A stretch of 15,951 bases of DNA from JBGPBY01 sp041481485 (GTDB taxonomy: Bacteria; Acidobacteriota; Terriglobia; 20CM-2-55-15), in assembly GCA_041481485.1 (NCBI GenBank), contig JBGPBY010000122.1, positions 1-15,951 of the forward strand, given 5' to 3'. Numbering within the stretch: the first letter of the stretch is position 1; each line of letters begins with the position of its first letter. A program made the position numbers and the translations under genes. Of the stretch, positions 6,579 to 13,257 are shown piece after piece. The notes below the pieces were generated by a model. That model had not been told where the DNA came from, ran no database searches, and worked only from the letters and a program-made list of their open reading frames with translations.

Positions 6579-6788
6579 GGGGAAATCCCCTCCTCAGCTG
6601 AGGAGGGGTGGCTGCGCGATCAATAAAAAGTCGCGAAGCCACAGCAGTTCGCGCAGACGGGGTGGTGCTGATCAAGTTCAATCCAATTTGCTTGACCAAC
6701 ACCACCCCGGCCGCTTCAACAAGGTGGCTTCGCACTTTTTTTCTTCAGGTCGCGGCCACCCCTCCTCAGCTGAGGAGGGGATTTTCCC
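6579..6788. repeat. Nested palindromic repeat element C (MITE-like)
   Basis: This fills most of the 366-base gap between pdxJ and the glycosyltransferase gene. Each end carries the same perfect 22-base palindrome, CCCCTCCTCAG followed by its reverse complement (6587-6608 and 6759-6780), flanked by GGGGAAAT-type sequence outside and GTGGC-GCG inside. Deeper in, GCGAAGCCAC (6633-6642) pairs perfectly with 6724-6733, and an 18-base stem at 6659-6676 pairs with 6691-6708 with two mismatches. It therefore folds as three nested stems. Just outside it, at 6533-6556, lies a TGTAAGAGCGGTATATGACC motif like that in the other elements. Short open frames here are repeat artefacts, and nothing else is seen in the gap. 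Confidence 0.88.
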
Positions 6789-6878
6789 TGGTCCTGCAAT
6801 TCGTTCACACATTCCTGCATTCATTTACGCCTTCAAAGTCCGCATTTTTGCGCTATCAATTCCCAGTTCATCGGATTT

Positions 6879-7673
6879 CTAACGATACCTCCCGATCAGA
6901 TTGTTCCAGCGAATGAGGAGCAGATCCATCGACATTCGCAAACCGTCGGAGAAAAATCGGATCTTCGATCCTTCGACGTGACTCCACCGCACCGGGATTT
7001 CCAGAATCTTCAGCCCCTGCCTGGACATGACGAACAACAGTTCGGGATCGAAACCGAATCCGGCCGTGGTTTGCTTCCGGAATGCCTTCTCGACTCTCGA
7101 TCTCTTAAATAATTTGAACCCGCACTGAGTGTCGTGAATATCCAAACCGAGAATCGTTCGAACCATGACATTGAAAAAGCGGCCTCCGTTTTCGCGCACG
7201 GTCGACTGATGTTTTTCGATGAGCGTGTTGTCGATTCCGCGTGAGCCAATGACGACATCCGCGTTCTCGTTTAATGCGGCGGCCAGCAGTTTGTCGAGTT
7301 CGTCGATGGGCGCGGAGAGATCCGCATCGGTGAACAGGACGTACTCGCCCGACGCGGCGAGCACCCCATTGCGAACGCTGAATCCCTTGCCTTGATTGCG
7401 CGGATTTCGAATGACCCGCAAATTGCGGAAATTCGTATTCTCACAGATCGCGGCGGTATCGTCGGATGACCCGTCATCGACGACAATGACCTCAGACTTA
7501 AAACTTCTGCGGTCGAGGTAGTGCTCGATCTTTTCAAGAGATTCCCGAATTCGGGTGGATTCGTTAAAGGCGGGAATGACAACGGAAACTTTCAGGGACG
7601 GCTTGAAGGTAGACAAATCGAACGCATCCTCCAACGGAATCGCATGTTGCCATGGAACGCGGTATTGTATCAT
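6879..7673 (-). CDS. Family 2 glycosyltransferase, polyprenyl-phosphate hexose synthase type
   Basis: The protein has 264 residues from ATG at 7673 (MIQYRVPWQHAIPLED). The open frame runs further upstream but that part overlaps hemE on the other strand and has no family similarity. A TTG at 7616, 11 bases after GGAGG, is an alternative start that begins just before the domain. GT-A motifs are VSVVIPAFNE (29-38), VIVVDDGSSDD (62-72), GKGFSVRNGVLAASGEYVLFTDADLS (96-120, with the DAD metal motif), DVVIGSRG (139-146), DTQCGFKLF (181-189) and GFGFDPELL (205-213). FTDADLSAP and DTQCGFKLF are typical of dolichyl/undecaprenyl-phosphate glucose or mannose synthases (ALG5/DPM1-like). It probably moves a sugar from a nucleotide donor to a polyprenyl phosphate on the inner membrane face. 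No C-terminal membrane helices are present. The sugar and lipid are not determined. Confidence 0.9.
   Translation of the reverse strand: MIQYRVPWQHAIPLEDAFDLSTFKPSLKVSVVIPAFNESTRIRESLEKIEHYLDRRSFKSEVIVVDDGSSDDTAAICENTNFRNLRVIRNPRNQGKGFSVRNGVLAASGEYVLFTDADLSAPIDELDKLLAAALNENADVVIGSRGIDNTLIEKHQSTVRENGGRFFNVMVRTILGLDIHDTQCGFKLFKRSRVEKAFRKQTTAGFGFDPELLFVMSRQGLKILEIPVRWSHVEGSKIRFFSDGLRMSMDLLLIRWNNLIGRYR
7647..7673 (+). promoter_or_regulatory. Possible hemE operon promoter
   Basis: TTGCCA (7647-7652) and TATCAT (7668-7673) each match 5 of 6 positions of the sigma70 boxes, but their spacing is 15 bases, shorter than the optimum of 17. If used, transcription would start close to 7680, only a few bases before the hemE ATG at 7685. 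This fits the lack of a binding site before that ATG. The -10 box overlaps the divergent glycosyltransferase start codon. Weak evidence. Confidence 0.25.
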
Positions 7674-7684
7674 TCCAAACTGCA

Positions 7685-8707
7685 ATGAATGACAGGCTGA
7701 TCCGTGCGTGCCGTCGTGAACCCGTCGACCGAACTCCCGTGTGGATGATGCGTCAGGCAGGACGCTATCTGAAGGAATACCGCGAAATTCGCAAGAACAC
7801 TTCGTTCCTCGATCTTTGCAAAAATGTGGATCTTGCCGCGGAAGTCTCTCTTCAACCACTCCGAATTGTCGGCGTCGATGCCGTCATTTTTTTCTCGGAC
7901 ATTCTCATTCCTGTCGAGGCCATGGGAGTGAATGTCGGACTCACGGACAAGGGACCGGAAATAGAACATCCGATTCGATCCATGGCGGATGTCCGTAAAT
8001 TGCGAATTCCGGATCCCGCCAGCGAAGTCCCCTTTGTCGGCAATATTCTCAAACGGCTGCGCGGCGAACTGCGCGATGAAGTTCCGCTGATTGGATTTTC
8101 GGGAGCGCCATGGACGCTGGCGTCCTATATGATCGAGGGCGGCGGCTCAAAGAGTTTTGCGGAGATCAAGAAAATGGCTTTCAGCGAACCTGAAACGCTC
8201 AGAGCTCTTTTCGACAAGCTGGCCGCCACCATCATTGCCTATCTGAAATTCCAAATCGAATCCGGCGCACAGGTGGTCCAGTTGTTCGACACCTGGGCTG
8301 GCGAACTCACGCGCGGCGACTATGAAGCTTTTGCGCTACCGGCAGTCCAGCGCATTTTTTCAGAAATCGGAAATCGCGTGCCCCGCATTTTATACATCAA
8401 TGGATGCGCCAACATCCTGGAGTCGATGGCCAATTCCGGAGCCGACGTACTCAGCATCGACTGGCGGATACCGATTTCCGAAGCCATGGCACGGGTTGGA
8501 GACCGGGTGGCCATTCAGGGCAACCTTGATCCCTGCGCCCTTCTCGGCAGCGAGGCGAATCTGAAATCGACTGCCAAAGACATACTGGAACATGCCGGCC
8601 CGCGTGGTCACATATTCAACCTGGGTCACGGCATACTCCCATCGACGCCCGTAGAGAACGCAAAGGCATTGATCGATTTCGTCAAGGGCTACCGCCATCC
8701 TCAATGA
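7685..8707 (+). CDS. hemE: Uroporphyrinogen decarboxylase
   Basis: HemE removes four carboxyl groups from uroporphyrinogen III to give coproporphyrinogen III, in the cytoplasm. From ATG at 7685 the protein has 340 residues, the usual size. Landmarks are TPVWMMRQAGRYLKEY (17-32, Arg23), VIFFSDILIPVEAMG (67-81, the catalytic Asp72), GFSGAPWTLASYMIEGG (137-153, Tyr148), QLFDTWAG (199-206), QGNLDPCALL (278-287) and GHIFNLGHGILPSTP (308-322, His315). An upstream in-frame ATG at 7652 would add 11 residues. Neither has a clear binding site, and the 7685 start fits family length better. It is the first gene of a five-gene operon. Its TGA overlaps the hemH ATG (ATGA at 8704-8707). Confidence 0.97.
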   Translation: MNDRLIRACRREPVDRTPVWMMRQAGRYLKEYREIRKNTSFLDLCKNVDLAAEVSLQPLRIVGVDAVIFFSDILIPVEAMGVNVGLTDKGPEIEHPIRSMADVRKLRIPDPASEVPFVGNILKRLRGELRDEVPLIGFSGAPWTLASYMIEGGGSKSFAEIKKMAFSEPETLRALFDKLAATIIAYLKFQIESGAQVVQLFDTWAGELTRGDYEAFALPAVQRIFSEIGNRVPRILYINGCANILESMANSGADVLSIDWRIPISEAMARVGDRVAIQGNLDPCALLGSEANLKSTAKDILEHAGPRGHIFNLGHGILPSTPVENAKALIDFVKGYRHPQ

Positions 8708-9678
8708 AAACCGGCGTGCTGGTCTTCAATCTCGGTGGACCGGAGACGTTGCGCGACGTCAAACCATTTCTATATCGGCTCTTCTCCGATCCTGAAATCA
8801 TTCGAATCCGATTCACGCCGCTGCGAAAAGTGATTGCCTACACGATCGCAACACTGAGGCGGAAAAAATCCGAAGGGTACTATGCCCAGATCGGCGGAGG
8901 GTCGCCAATCCGCCGGCTGACAGAAGACCAGGCTCGTGCTCTCGAGCAGGAATTGAGGAGAAGAGGCCACGACGCGCAGACCTTTGTGGGGATGTGTGCG
9001 GCGCCGCCGTTCCTGGAAGAAGCTATCGATCGGGCAGTTCAAAGCCAGCTGCATCGACTGATCATTCTTCCGCTCTTTCCTCAGTTTTCGACAACGACCA
9101 CGGGTTCCGGATTCCCCGTCCTACGCCGTTTGATGGAGTCCCGTCCGCAATTCAAAACGATCGATGTGCGGTGGATTCGAGAATGGTTCGATCATCCGGT
9201 CTATATCGAATCCTTTGCGCTGGCGATTGAAAGGGAACTTCGCAGGAACAAGGTCCCGGATAAATTTCACATACTCTTCAGCGCACACAGCATTCCGGAA
9301 AGTTATGTAAAGCAGGGTGACCCATATCTCGATCAAACCGAAAAGACGGTACAGCTGATCATGGTTCGACTCCAGAAAATGGGATATGCGAATACCCATC
9401 AACTGGCGTTTCAGAGCAAAGTAGGTCCGCAAAAGTGGCTGTCACCAATGACCAGTGATGTCATAGCGGATCTCGGTAAGAATGGAATTCGGGACGTTCT
9501 TGTTGTACCGATCAGTTTCGTATCCGAACACAGCGAAACTCTTTACGAGCTCGACATTCTTTACAAGAAATCTGCAGAACAGGCCGGCATCACCAACTTC
9601 CGCCGTGTCGCCGCGCCGAATTCCGATCCGACATTCATTCGCGCTCTAGCCGATATTGCCGAAGGAGCCATGAAGTGA
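8704..9678 (+). CDS. hemH: Ferrochelatase
   Basis: Ferrochelatase inserts Fe2+ into a porphyrin. The protein has 324 residues. Motifs are GVLVFNLGGPETLRDVKPFL (4-23), QIGGGSPIRRLTEDQA (62-77), ILPLFPQFSTTTTGS (121-135), FHILFSAHSIPESYV (188-202, with the metal-binding His195), LAFQSKVGPQKWLSP (234-248) and VVPISFVSEHSETLYELD (267-284, with Glu275). These His and Glu correspond to the conserved catalytic pair. The segment often written GMRYWxP reads GMCAAPP at 96-102. The substrate could be protoporphyrin IX or coproporphyrin III, depending on the pathway used by this organism, and the sequence does not decide it. The gene is joined to hemE by an ATGA overlap, and its stop overlaps the hemY GTG start. 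Confidence 0.96.
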   Translation: MKTGVLVFNLGGPETLRDVKPFLYRLFSDPEIIRIRFTPLRKVIAYTIATLRRKKSEGYYAQIGGGSPIRRLTEDQARALEQELRRRGHDAQTFVGMCAAPPFLEEAIDRAVQSQLHRLIILPLFPQFSTTTTGSGFPVLRRLMESRPQFKTIDVRWIREWFDHPVYIESFALAIERELRRNKVPDKFHILFSAHSIPESYVKQGDPYLDQTEKTVQLIMVRLQKMGYANTHQLAFQSKVGPQKWLSPMTSDVIADLGKNGIRDVLVVPISFVSEHSETLYELDILYKKSAEQAGITNFRRVAAPNSDPTFIRALADIAEGAMK

Positions 9679-10988
9679 AATCCGGCCCGGATGTTGTAGT
9701 GATCGGAGGCGGAATCACCGGCCTTACCTGCGCGTACCGTCTGCACAAACTTGGTTTTGATGCGCTTGTTCTCGAAAGCAGCAGCCGGATCGGCGGTGTG
9801 ATTCGAACGGAGAAGATCGACGGACACCTCGTGGAATGGGGCCCCAATTCACTACTGCCGACTCCACATTCGTTTGAGTTTCTCAACGAGATCGGTCTGT
9901 TACCGGAACTTATCGAAGCCAATCCCAAATCGCCCCGTTACATCGTGGTGAACGGCGAGATGAAAGCGGTTCCCTTTGGACCTTTGAGTTACTCCGGTAT
10001 GTTTCGGGCATTACGGGAGCCGTTTGTGAGATCGAAGTCCGGCGGCGCGGAATCCACTGACGAATCCGTTGCGAGCTTCGTCAGCCGCCGCTTCGGGCGC
10101 GAGGCCTATGAACGCATGGCGGCCCCGTTTGTTTCCGGAATCTACGCGGGAGATCCGGAGAAACTCAGCATCGGGGCAACGTTTCCAAGAATGCTGGAAA
10201 TCGAACGTGAATTCGGCAGCCTCATCAGCGGGATGCTCCGGCGCAAATCAAAAAAGACGAAGGAAAACGGAGCGCCGCATCGCCCCAGCCGCATTGCGTC
10301 CTTCGCTGAAGGACTGGAAGTGCTGCCTAAGCGGATTGCAGAAAATCTAACCGTGCGCTTGAATACTTCCGGAGTGAGAATTGGGTCCGATGTCCACCCG
10401 AAAGCGACGGTAATCGCCGCCCCGGCATTTTCTGCAGCCGAAATTCTGGGAGATAGTCATCCCGATGTAACGACGATCCTGGCCTCCATTGAATATGCGC
10501 CCATGGTCGTCGCGGCCACGTCGCTTCCTCTGGAGGGTCTGACCGTGCCCCATCGGGGATTCGGGTTTCTCGTGGCCAGAGGCGAGAAACTGAACATGCT
10601 GGGAACCGTGTTCAATTCTTCACTGTTTGCGGATCGCGCTCCGAACAACCGTCTTTTGCTGACATCATTTATTGGCGGCGCGACCAGGCCTGAAGCTCTG
10701 GACTGGCCCGACGCGCGAATTTGGGATGTAATACGCGGGGAGTTGAAACAGGTCTTGAAAAGTTCTTTGGCACCGGAACCGATCGGTCTCGTCCGGTATC
10801 GCCGGGCAATTCCGCAATTCAATATCGGGCATCGAGCGCGAATCAAATCGTTGCGCAATGCGCTCGAACGTTGTCCGGGATTGTTTATTACCGGAAATTT
10901 TCTGGAGGGAGTTTCCGTTCCCGCCTGCATGGAACAGGGCGATGCCACTGCGCGTGCCGTAGCGGAGTTTCTGGGCGGCGCCTCATGA
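9675..10988 (+). CDS. hemY: FAD-dependent protoporphyrinogen/coproporphyrinogen oxidase
   Basis: This is an oxygen-dependent flavoenzyme that oxidises a porphyrinogen to its porphyrin by six electrons. The protein has 437 residues. It starts with GTG at 9675, supported by GAAGGAG 6-12 bases upstream and a 4-base overlap with hemH. The FAD-binding Rossmann motif VVVIGGGITGLTCAYRL is at 7-23, Glu34 ends the second strand, and RIGGVIRTE (38-46) and EWGPNSLL follow. The C-terminal FAD motif GLFITGNFLEGVSVPACMEQGDATA closes the protein. The order hemE-hemH-hemY is the same as in Bacillus, where the enzyme acts on coproporphyrinogen III, so the substrate is uncertain. Membrane association is expected, although no transmembrane helix is evident. 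The stop overlaps the lpxD start. Confidence 0.94.
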   Translation: MKSGPDVVVIGGGITGLTCAYRLHKLGFDALVLESSSRIGGVIRTEKIDGHLVEWGPNSLLPTPHSFEFLNEIGLLPELIEANPKSPRYIVVNGEMKAVPFGPLSYSGMFRALREPFVRSKSGGAESTDESVASFVSRRFGREAYERMAAPFVSGIYAGDPEKLSIGATFPRMLEIEREFGSLISGMLRRKSKKTKENGAPHRPSRIASFAEGLEVLPKRIAENLTVRLNTSGVRIGSDVHPKATVIAAPAFSAAEILGDSHPDVTTILASIEYAPMVVAATSLPLEGLTVPHRGFGFLVARGEKLNMLGTVFNSSLFADRAPNNRLLLTSFIGGATRPEALDWPDARIWDVIRGELKQVLKSSLAPEPIGLVRYRRAIPQFNIGHRARIKSLRNALERCPGLFITGNFLEGVSVPACMEQGDATARAVAEFLGGAS

Positions 10989-11947
10989 AACAGACTTCGG
11001 GACAAATCGCGATATTGACGGGAGGACAGCTCGTTGGCAGTCCGGAGATTGTCCTGGAATTCGTCGCAAGTTTGAAGAATGCGGGACCGCGGGATCTGAC
11101 GTATGCCGAGGCGAAGTTCCAATCTGAAGCCGAGCGCTGCGGCGCGGGATGTGTGATTGCCACTTCCGCAATTGCGGGACACACCACCATTGTCGTGAAG
11201 AATCCCAAACTCGCATTTACAAAAGCCGCCTCCGCGCTTGTCGCGCGAGACGATGACGGGCCTGCGATCCATCCGTCGGCGGTGATCGGAGTGAATGCGC
11301 GGATCGGTGCGAACACGCGAATCGGCGCAGGTTGTGTCATCGGAAACGATGTGGCGATTGGGAACGATTGTGTACTGTACCCGCGCGTAGTGGTGTACCC
11401 CGGAATGGAAATCGGCAACCGGGTGATCATTCACGCCGGCGCGGTCATCGGTGCAGACGGTTTTGGATATGTAAAGGACGGCGACCGGTATCTGCAATTT
11501 CCGCAGGTGGGTCGCGTTGTCATTGAAGACGATGTGGAAATCGGCGCCAATACCACCGTGGACAGGGGGTCGCTGGAAACCACCATCATTCGCCGGGGCG
11601 CCAAGATCGACAACCTTGTTCAAATCGCCCACAACGTCGAAATTGGCGAACATACGGTGATCGCGGCGCAAACGGGCATTTCCGGAAGTTCGAAAGTTGG
11701 ACCGCACTCGATCATCGGCGGACAGGTCGGAATCGGAGAAAGCGCACAACTCGATGCGCACACCATCCTTGGGGGACAGGCCGGAGTACTGAACAAGAAG
11801 CATGTGCGCGGCGGCGAGGTGTTATGGGGTACACCGGCCAGACCATTGAAGGAGTTTCTGGAACAACAGGCTCATCTTGCCCGCCTGCCGCAATGGATGG
11901 AAGAAGTGAAACGAATACTGGGATTTCGAGGGAAAACGGATTCATGA
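10985..11947 (+). CDS. lpxD: UDP-3-O-acylglucosamine N-acyltransferase
   Basis: LpxD adds the second, N-linked hydroxyacyl chain from acyl carrier protein to UDP-3-O-acylglucosamine, the third step of lipid A synthesis. The protein has 320 residues. The ATG at 10985 overlaps the hemY stop, and the longer open frame upstream is inside hemY. The N-terminal domain (about 1-93) contains the LxD-characteristic ...RDLTYAEAKF and AGCVIATS segments. Left-handed beta-helix hexapeptide repeats run from about 95 to 280 (HPSAVIGVNARIGANTRIG, VIIHAGAVIGADGFGY, EIGANTTVDRGSLETTII). The catalytic His is in QIAHNVEIG (His216). It ends with LWGTPARPLKEF and a helical tail. The usual partners fabZ and lpxA are absent here; instead it lies between hemY and fbp. 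The organism may carry another lpxD elsewhere. It is evidence of a Gram-negative envelope. Confidence 0.95.
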   Translation: MKQTSGQIAILTGGQLVGSPEIVLEFVASLKNAGPRDLTYAEAKFQSEAERCGAGCVIATSAIAGHTTIVVKNPKLAFTKAASALVARDDDGPAIHPSAVIGVNARIGANTRIGAGCVIGNDVAIGNDCVLYPRVVVYPGMEIGNRVIIHAGAVIGADGFGYVKDGDRYLQFPQVGRVVIEDDVEIGANTTVDRGSLETTIIRRGAKIDNLVQIAHNVEIGEHTVIAAQTGISGSSKVGPHSIIGGQVGIGESAQLDAHTILGGQAGVLNKKHVRGGEVLWGTPARPLKEFLEQQAHLARLPQWMEEVKRILGFRGKTDS

Positions 11948-12951
11948 GCAAGATCAAAACGATTCAACAATACATTCTCGATGAGGAACGTCTTTATCCA
12001 CGCGCAACCGGAGACTTCACGGCGTTGCTGACCAGCCTGACGGTCGCGGCAAAAATTATTTCGAGAGAAGTCAACAAGGCGGGACTTGCAAAAATCCTCG
12101 GTGAGACCGGGGAAACGAATATCCAGGGTGAAAGGGTTCAAAAGCTGGATGAATTCGCCCAGGACACCATATATCGCGCCATGGGTCACAGCGGCCATGT
12201 CTGCGTGATGGCTTCAGAGGAATGCGAAGGGATTATTCCGATTCCTGATGGCGGGACTCACGGCAAGTACGTATTGATGTTCGACCCGCTCGACGGCTCA
12301 ACGAATATCGATGTGAATGCCAGCATCGGCACGATCTTCTCGGTTCATCGAAGGGTAAGTCCGGGCACAGGAGATGGCACGCTTGAAGATTGCCTCCAGG
12401 TTGGCACACATCAACTGGCCGCCGGATACTACATTTATGGATCGAGCACGATGATGGTTTATACGACTGGACATGGCGTCCATGGATTTACCCTCGATCC
12501 CAGCCTGGGAGAGTTTCTCCTGTCACACGAGAACATCACGACGGCGAAACGTGGAAAGATTTACAGCATCAATGAAGGCAATGAAAGCCAGTGGGACACC
12601 GGCACCCGCAGATACATTCATCATTTGAAGGAAAGCGACAAGGCGGACGGGCGGCCGTATTCCTTACGGTATATCGGGTCCCTGGTGGCCGATTTCCATC
12701 GCAATCTTCTGAAGGGTGGGATCTTTCTCTATCCAGGACCCAAAGGAAAGCTGAGACTGCTTTATGAAGCGGCTCCGCTCGCCATGGTTGTCGAACAGGC
12801 CGGAGGCTCGGCGACCACCGGCGACCAGAGGATTCTGGATGTGGTGCCGACATCCCTGCATCAGCGCGTGCCATTGATCATCGGCAGTCCGGACGACGTC
12901 AAGCAGTACCAGGAGTTCTGGAAAAACGGCGCGGCAAAGGCGAACCCGTGA
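11944..12951 (+). CDS. fbp: Class I fructose-1,6-bisphosphatase
   Basis: Hydrolyses fructose 1,6-bisphosphate to fructose 6-phosphate, the committed step of gluconeogenesis, in the cytoplasm with Mg2+. The protein has 335 residues from ATG at 11944, which overlaps the lpxD TGA. Key segments are GETNIQGERVQKLDEFA (56-72), ASEECEG (90-96, metal-binding Glu), LMFDPLDGSTNIDVNASIGTIF (111-132, the FDPLDGS metal motif), GYYIYGSSTMMVYTTGHGVHGFTLDPSLGEF, SINEGNESQW, RYIGSLVADFHRNLLKGGIFLYPG and LRLLYEAAPLAMVVEQAGG. It is the last gene of the hemE operon, followed by a 306-base gap with palindrome B. Confidence 0.97.
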   Translation: MSKIKTIQQYILDEERLYPRATGDFTALLTSLTVAAKIISREVNKAGLAKILGETGETNIQGERVQKLDEFAQDTIYRAMGHSGHVCVMASEECEGIIPIPDGGTHGKYVLMFDPLDGSTNIDVNASIGTIFSVHRRVSPGTGDGTLEDCLQVGTHQLAAGYYIYGSSTMMVYTTGHGVHGFTLDPSLGEFLLSHENITTAKRGKIYSINEGNESQWDTGTRRYIHHLKESDKADGRPYSLRYIGSLVADFHRNLLKGGIFLYPGPKGKLRLLYEAAPLAMVVEQAGGSATTGDQRILDVVPTSLHQRVPLIIGSPDDVKQYQEFWKNGAAKANP

Positions 12952-12982
12952 GACGGATTGTGAATGGATGCGATTCCGACTG

Positions 12983-13133
12983 TAGGAGCGGACTACCAAA
13001 AAATCCCTCTCCCAACGGGAGAGGGGGCCGCGCAGCGGCCGGTGAGGGGTACCACAAGTAACAATTTTTACTTGCGGTACCCCTCACCCAACCCTCTCCC
13101 GTTGGAGAGGGATTTTTTGATAGACCGCTCCTA
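12983..13133. repeat. Palindromic repeat element, copy B, inverted relative to copy A
   Basis: The outer ends are TAGGAGCGGACTA and TAGACCGCTCCTA, inverted repeats of each other. The next part (CAAAAAATCCCTCTCC-type arms) pairs across the element. Positions 13001-13053 match the reverse complement of 4702-4754 exactly (53 bases), so this is the copy A element turned round. The right arm here lacks the small GGCCGC-GCA-GCGGCC side stem that the left arm has. It sits 31 bases after the fbp stop and could terminate the operon transcript. The rest of this 306-base gap holds the candidate promoter of the next gene. Confidence 0.9.
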
Positions 13134-13152
13134 ATCACACCCCGGTTCGCGC

Positions 13153-13167
13153 CTAGTCATTGACTAG
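13153..13167. promoter_or_regulatory. Candidate operator: perfect 7-bp inverted repeat over the -35 box
   Basis: CTAGTCA and TGACTAG face each other across a single T at 13160. The right half-site overlaps the putative -35 TTGACT of the promoter that would serve the ligM-like gene. A dimeric repressor bound here could block polymerase. No regulator gene is in the window. Confidence 0.35.
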
Positions 13168-13188
13168 AGAATTTCAAATCCACATACT
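13160..13188 (+). promoter_or_regulatory. Candidate sigma70-type promoter for the ligM-metF pair
   Basis: TTGACT (13160-13165; 5 of 6) and CATACT (13183-13188; 4 of 6) are separated by exactly 17 bases. A start near 13195 would give a leader of about 60 bases before the ATG at 13258. Assigned by consensus only. Confidence 0.45.
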
Positions 13189-13257
13189 GGAGAGCGCTCT
13201 ACGGGGGTCCCCGAAGCATTCTGCATCATAATTTGTCAGGAAAGGGCAGTGGCAGTC

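Noticed and set aside
6499..6916. Short open frames of 78-108 codons in the pdxJ-glycosyltransferase gap
   Set aside because: They are translations of palindrome C, with the same PPQLRRG peptide at both ends from the repeated 22-base palindrome.
7674..7859. N-terminal extension of the glycosyltransferase to 7859
   Set aside because: The extra 62 codons overlap hemE on the other strand and come before any family sequence; the ATG at 7673 or TTG at 7616 fits the family.
10457..11803. A 448-codon open frame on the minus strand across hemY and lpxD
   Set aside because: It lies opposite two clear enzymes with matching family motifs and has no recognisable domain, signal or binding site. The hexapeptide repeats of lpxD give a periodic codon pattern that keeps the opposite frame open.
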